The notes under the pieces: model-generated | Databases searched by the model: none | What the model was told of the DNA's origin: nothing | Seen by the model: only the letters and a program-made list of their open reading frames with translations | Position numbers and translations under genes: made by a program | Shown here: in pieces, positions 6,286 through 7,872 of the stretch | How positions within the stretch are numbered: position 1 is the first letter of the stretch | Layout of the letters: every line of letters starts with the position of its first letter | Assembly (NCBI GenBank): GCA_028293095.1 | Contig: JAQGPK010000146.1 | Span: 1-7,872, forward strand | Source of the DNA: Chlamydiia bacterium | GTDB taxonomy: Bacteria > Chlamydiota > Chlamydiia > Chlamydiales > FEN-1388 | Length of the DNA stretch: 7,872 nucleotides | Reading direction: 5' to 3'

Positions 6286-6682
6286 GCTTGTTGCTGTGAT
6301 GAATGAAAAGATGCCAGCAGGTGCTGTCATGAATGCGCTTGCTCATATGTGTATTGGCTTTGGAGCAGATATTGGAAAAGAGGCTTTGCGTCTCACAAAC
6401 TATAAAGACGCAGATGGTGGTAATCATCCAAATATCTCTGAAATACCCTTTATTATTTTAGAGGCGAATTCCAATAAGATCCGAGGCCTTCGGCAAGCCG
6501 CCATCGAACAGGGGATTGCCTTTGTGGATTTTACCCATACGATGAGAGAGGGGAGTTTTGAAGAGCAGCTGAAGCGTTCATCTGAAACGCACGAGCAAGA
6601 CCTTACCTACTTTGGTATTGTCTTATTTGGAGAGTGGGAAAAGGTGACTGCTATGACCAAGAAATTCTCCCTCATGAAGTAA
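6266..6682 (+). CDS. DUF2000 family protein
   Basis: A 138-residue soluble protein recognisable as DUF2000, a family with a peptidyl-tRNA-hydrolase-like fold and no established function. Family-like elements in order: NKLVAVMNEKMPAGAVMNALAH (6-27), the conserved opening strand and N-A-x-x-H turn; ISEIPFIILEA (57-67); LRQAAIEQGIAFVDFTHTM (75-93); and the tail LTYFGIVLFG (113-122) with TKKFSLMK at the end. Conserved polar residues include N23, H27, D88 and the T90-M93 turn. ATG 6266 is chosen over an in-frame ATG at 6209 because AAGAGGT precedes it and the shorter form matches the family length. It overlaps the end of the symporter gene by 20 bases in another frame, so it is very likely co-expressed and may act on the same amino-acid route. 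Confidence 0.85.
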   Translation: MSQFQNKLVAVMNEKMPAGAVMNALAHMCIGFGADIGKEALRLTNYKDADGGNHPNISEIPFIILEANSNKIRGLRQAAIEQGIAFVDFTHTMREGSFEEQLKRSSETHEQDLTYFGIVLFGEWEKVTAMTKKFSLMK

Positions 6683-6691
6683 TTTTTTATC

Positions 6692-6718
6692 CCGAACTCA
6701 TCGTATAAATGAGTTCGG
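6692..6718 (+). terminator. Strong hairpin after the symporter-DUF2000 operon
   Basis: CCGAACTCAT (6692-6701) and ATGAGTTCGG (6709-6718) form a perfect 10-bp stem with a 7-base loop, starting 10 bases after the DUF2000 stop. Its position suggests an operon end. No U-run follows on the plus strand (T-run 6683-6688 lies before it), so it is not a canonical intrinsic terminator; it may be a U-less terminator or a 3'-end stabilising structure. Confidence 0.5.
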
Positions 6719-6919
6719 AGTGAAAATAGTTGAGTAGAGTAAGGACTTCTTATATTCTGATAAAGTCTTCTTGTAATTGAATTTGTATTATTGCATAATT
6801 TCTATTTTTTATAATACATTTTTTATATTTATTTTAATTATTACTATGTAGTAAAATATCTTATATAAAATTGTATATTAATAAATAATTTCGTAGTCCA
6901 ATTTTGACTGGAGGAATGT
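6719..6919 (+). promoter_or_regulatory. Very AT-rich gap and probable promoter region of the last gene
   Basis: Most of this stretch, especially 6770-6900, is A/T. It contains several -10-like hexamers, among them TATAAT at 6810-6815 with a possible TTATTG -35 at 6788-6793 (16-base spacing), and further TATA-rich runs at 6850-6890. An imperfect hairpin is possible at about 6754-6777 (GACT/AGTC and TTAT/ATAA arms). I see no gene here. The composition change relative to flanking coding DNA is marked, but no single promoter can be fixed by eye. Confidence 0.35.
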
Positions 6920-7872
6920 GTGACACAACTCGTATCTGATAGTACATTGATTCAAATGCTCAGCAATCAACTTTTTTTTGCACATCGCTACGAAAGTGAA
7001 TATTGCCTCAATAAAGAGTTTAAGGCCGTTCGCCGTCAAGAGGGAATTTCTTCTCCTAGTAGCGAAGCTGTCGTCGATCGTGTTTTCAAATGTGTTAAGA
7101 AAGTATGTTCGGAAAGCGCTGTGAAAGCTATAGAAAGCAAGAAGTGGGCGACACTTCAAGCAAACCTTGAACAGTACTGCAAAACTCAAAAAGATTTTAA
7201 TCCTGATTCTAAACTCTATGAGAAGGTGAGCAAGATTTTGAAGCAACGAGTAGAGACAACTCGCACTTCAAAAGAGTTTTTTGAACATATTTTGGGAAAA
7301 AATGAAAAAGAGCTGACCTCTTCTGACGCTATATTTCTTCAAGAAGTTGCTACCACTTTGGAATATGAAAAAAGTTTCTTTGAAGCTCTTTTTCTTCAAA
7401 CAAACCAGGAGCTGAGACTTTTAGAGTGTAAAAAAGCGATGGAAGCAGCAGGGATCATCATCTGTGCTCCAGCAAATGCACAAAGCTCTACAGGCGACAT
7501 AACATATCAATACGAGTTTGTGGGTTCAGAAAGAGGCAGTCTCACTGCACATCTTTTTATGAAACGCTTTAGGTCTTTTTCGAACAAGAAGAGAACGCTT
7601 CTTCCCAAAGAGCAATTCTTTGAGGTTTTGGAACTTATGCAAAGCAATGATAAAGATATCAAGCAGATTGCCACCCAATTTTTTGAGTTTAGTAGACATC
7701 GATATGCCCATGAAATGCAGAATCGTCATATTAAAATGGCTGTCCAATCTGTTGCAAAAAAGGCAGTAGCTATTAGGAGTTTTAAGGAGCAGTTTTATGC
7801 GTTTTGCCCTTATTTATTTCCCCTTATTGAAGCTGTTATAAAAGCATCTCTTAAAGCAGCAAAAGAGGCACA
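6920..7872 (+). CDS. Large protein of unknown function, N-terminal 317 residues (runs off right edge)
   Basis: An open frame with no stop from GTG 6920 to the window end. GTG is chosen because GGAGG (6910-6914) sits 5 bases upstream; the nearby ATG 6916 is too close to it and reaches a stop after seven codons. I recognise no family. The protein is soluble-looking, mostly helical and charged, rich in Lys/Glu/Phe, with no signal peptide. Visible features are an N-terminal VSDSTLIQMLSNQLFFAHRY (5-24), a helical E/K/L-rich middle (95-175), a short hydrophobic piece GIIICAPANAQ (178-188), a possible strand region (194-213), a basic KRFRSFSNKKR (215-225) and, near the edge, a more hydrophobic FCPYLFPLIEAVIKASLKAA (295-314). 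Cysteines are scattered (29, 58, 63, 87, 170, 182, 296) without pattern. A helical cytoplasmic or secreted effector-like protein is one possibility, with no direct support. Confidence 0.7.
   Translation, partial: MTQLVSDSTLIQMLSNQLFFAHRYESEYCLNKEFKAVRRQEGISSPSSEAVVDRVFKCVKKVCSESAVKAIESKKWATLQANLEQYCKTQKDFNPDSKLYEKVSKILKQRVETTRTSKEFFEHILGKNEKELTSSDAIFLQEVATTLEYEKSFFEALFLQTNQELRLLECKKAMEAAGIIICAPANAQSSTGDITYQYEFVGSERGSLTAHLFMKRFRSFSNKKRTLLPKEQFFEVLELMQSNDKDIKQIATQFFEFSRHRYAHEMQNRHIKMAVQSVAKKAVAIRSFKEQFYAFCPYLFPLIEAVIKASLKAAKEA

Noticed and set aside
6916..6939. ATG-started seven-codon ORF in front of the last gene
   Set aside because: ATG lies only one or two bases after the Shine-Dalgarno; the GTG four bases later is better placed and opens the long frame.

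Overview
The window looks like ordinary chromosomal DNA of a moderately AT-rich bacterium. Genes are tightly packed with good Shine-Dalgarno sequences, and there is no mobile element, tRNA, rRNA or CRISPR array. The gene content (amino-acid/peptide catabolism, an SNF-family Na+ symporter, DUF2000, an SPW-VKOR membrane protein, and a large unrecognised protein behind a very AT-rich leader) would suit an amino-acid-scavenging intracellular bacterium such as an environmental chlamydia or a Legionella-like gammaproteobacterium. No marker gene settles the taxonomy, so this is inference only.

Layout. (1) Positions 1-1601, minus strand: a carboxypeptidase-G2-like M20 metallopeptidase, followed with a one-base overlap (TAATG) by the N-terminal 121 codons of a class III PLP aminotransferase that runs out of the left edge. 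(2) Positions 1602-1691: a short AT-rich divergent promoter region. (3) Positions 1692-3625, plus strand: an extended-SDR NAD-dependent epimerase/dehydratase with a Cys-rich C-terminus, overlapping by 4 bases (ATGA) a membrane protein made of two SPW repeats plus a VKOR-type domain with a CFWC motif. (4) Positions 3677-4584: a 71-aa acidic protein of unknown function, coupled (GTGA overlap) to a nitroreductase-family flavoprotein. (5) Positions 4585-4833: a 249-base leader with a strong sigma-70-like promoter (TTGCAT-17-TATAAT), a possible 40-codon leader ORF, hairpins that exclude one another, and an 8-base inverted repeat that would mask the ribosome-binding site of the next gene. (6) Positions 4834-6682: an NSS/SNF-family sodium:amino-acid symporter overlapping a DUF2000 protein by 20 bases, then a perfect 10-bp hairpin. 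(7) Positions 6683-6919: a very AT-rich gap. (8) Positions 6920-7872: a GTG-started, 317-codon open frame of unknown function that runs off the right edge.

How the genes fit together. Four neighbouring pairs are translationally coupled: M20/aminotransferase, epimerase/SPW-VKOR, small acidic protein/nitroreductase, and symporter/DUF2000. The first and last pairs point to uptake and breakdown of amino acids or acylated amino acids; the middle two point to redox and thiol chemistry. The most unusual item is the leader of the symporter. The stop codon of a possible small ORF lies inside the sequence complementary to the symporter's Shine-Dalgarno region, an arrangement that would suit translational attenuation. 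This is a hypothesis from sequence reading, not a demonstrated mechanism.
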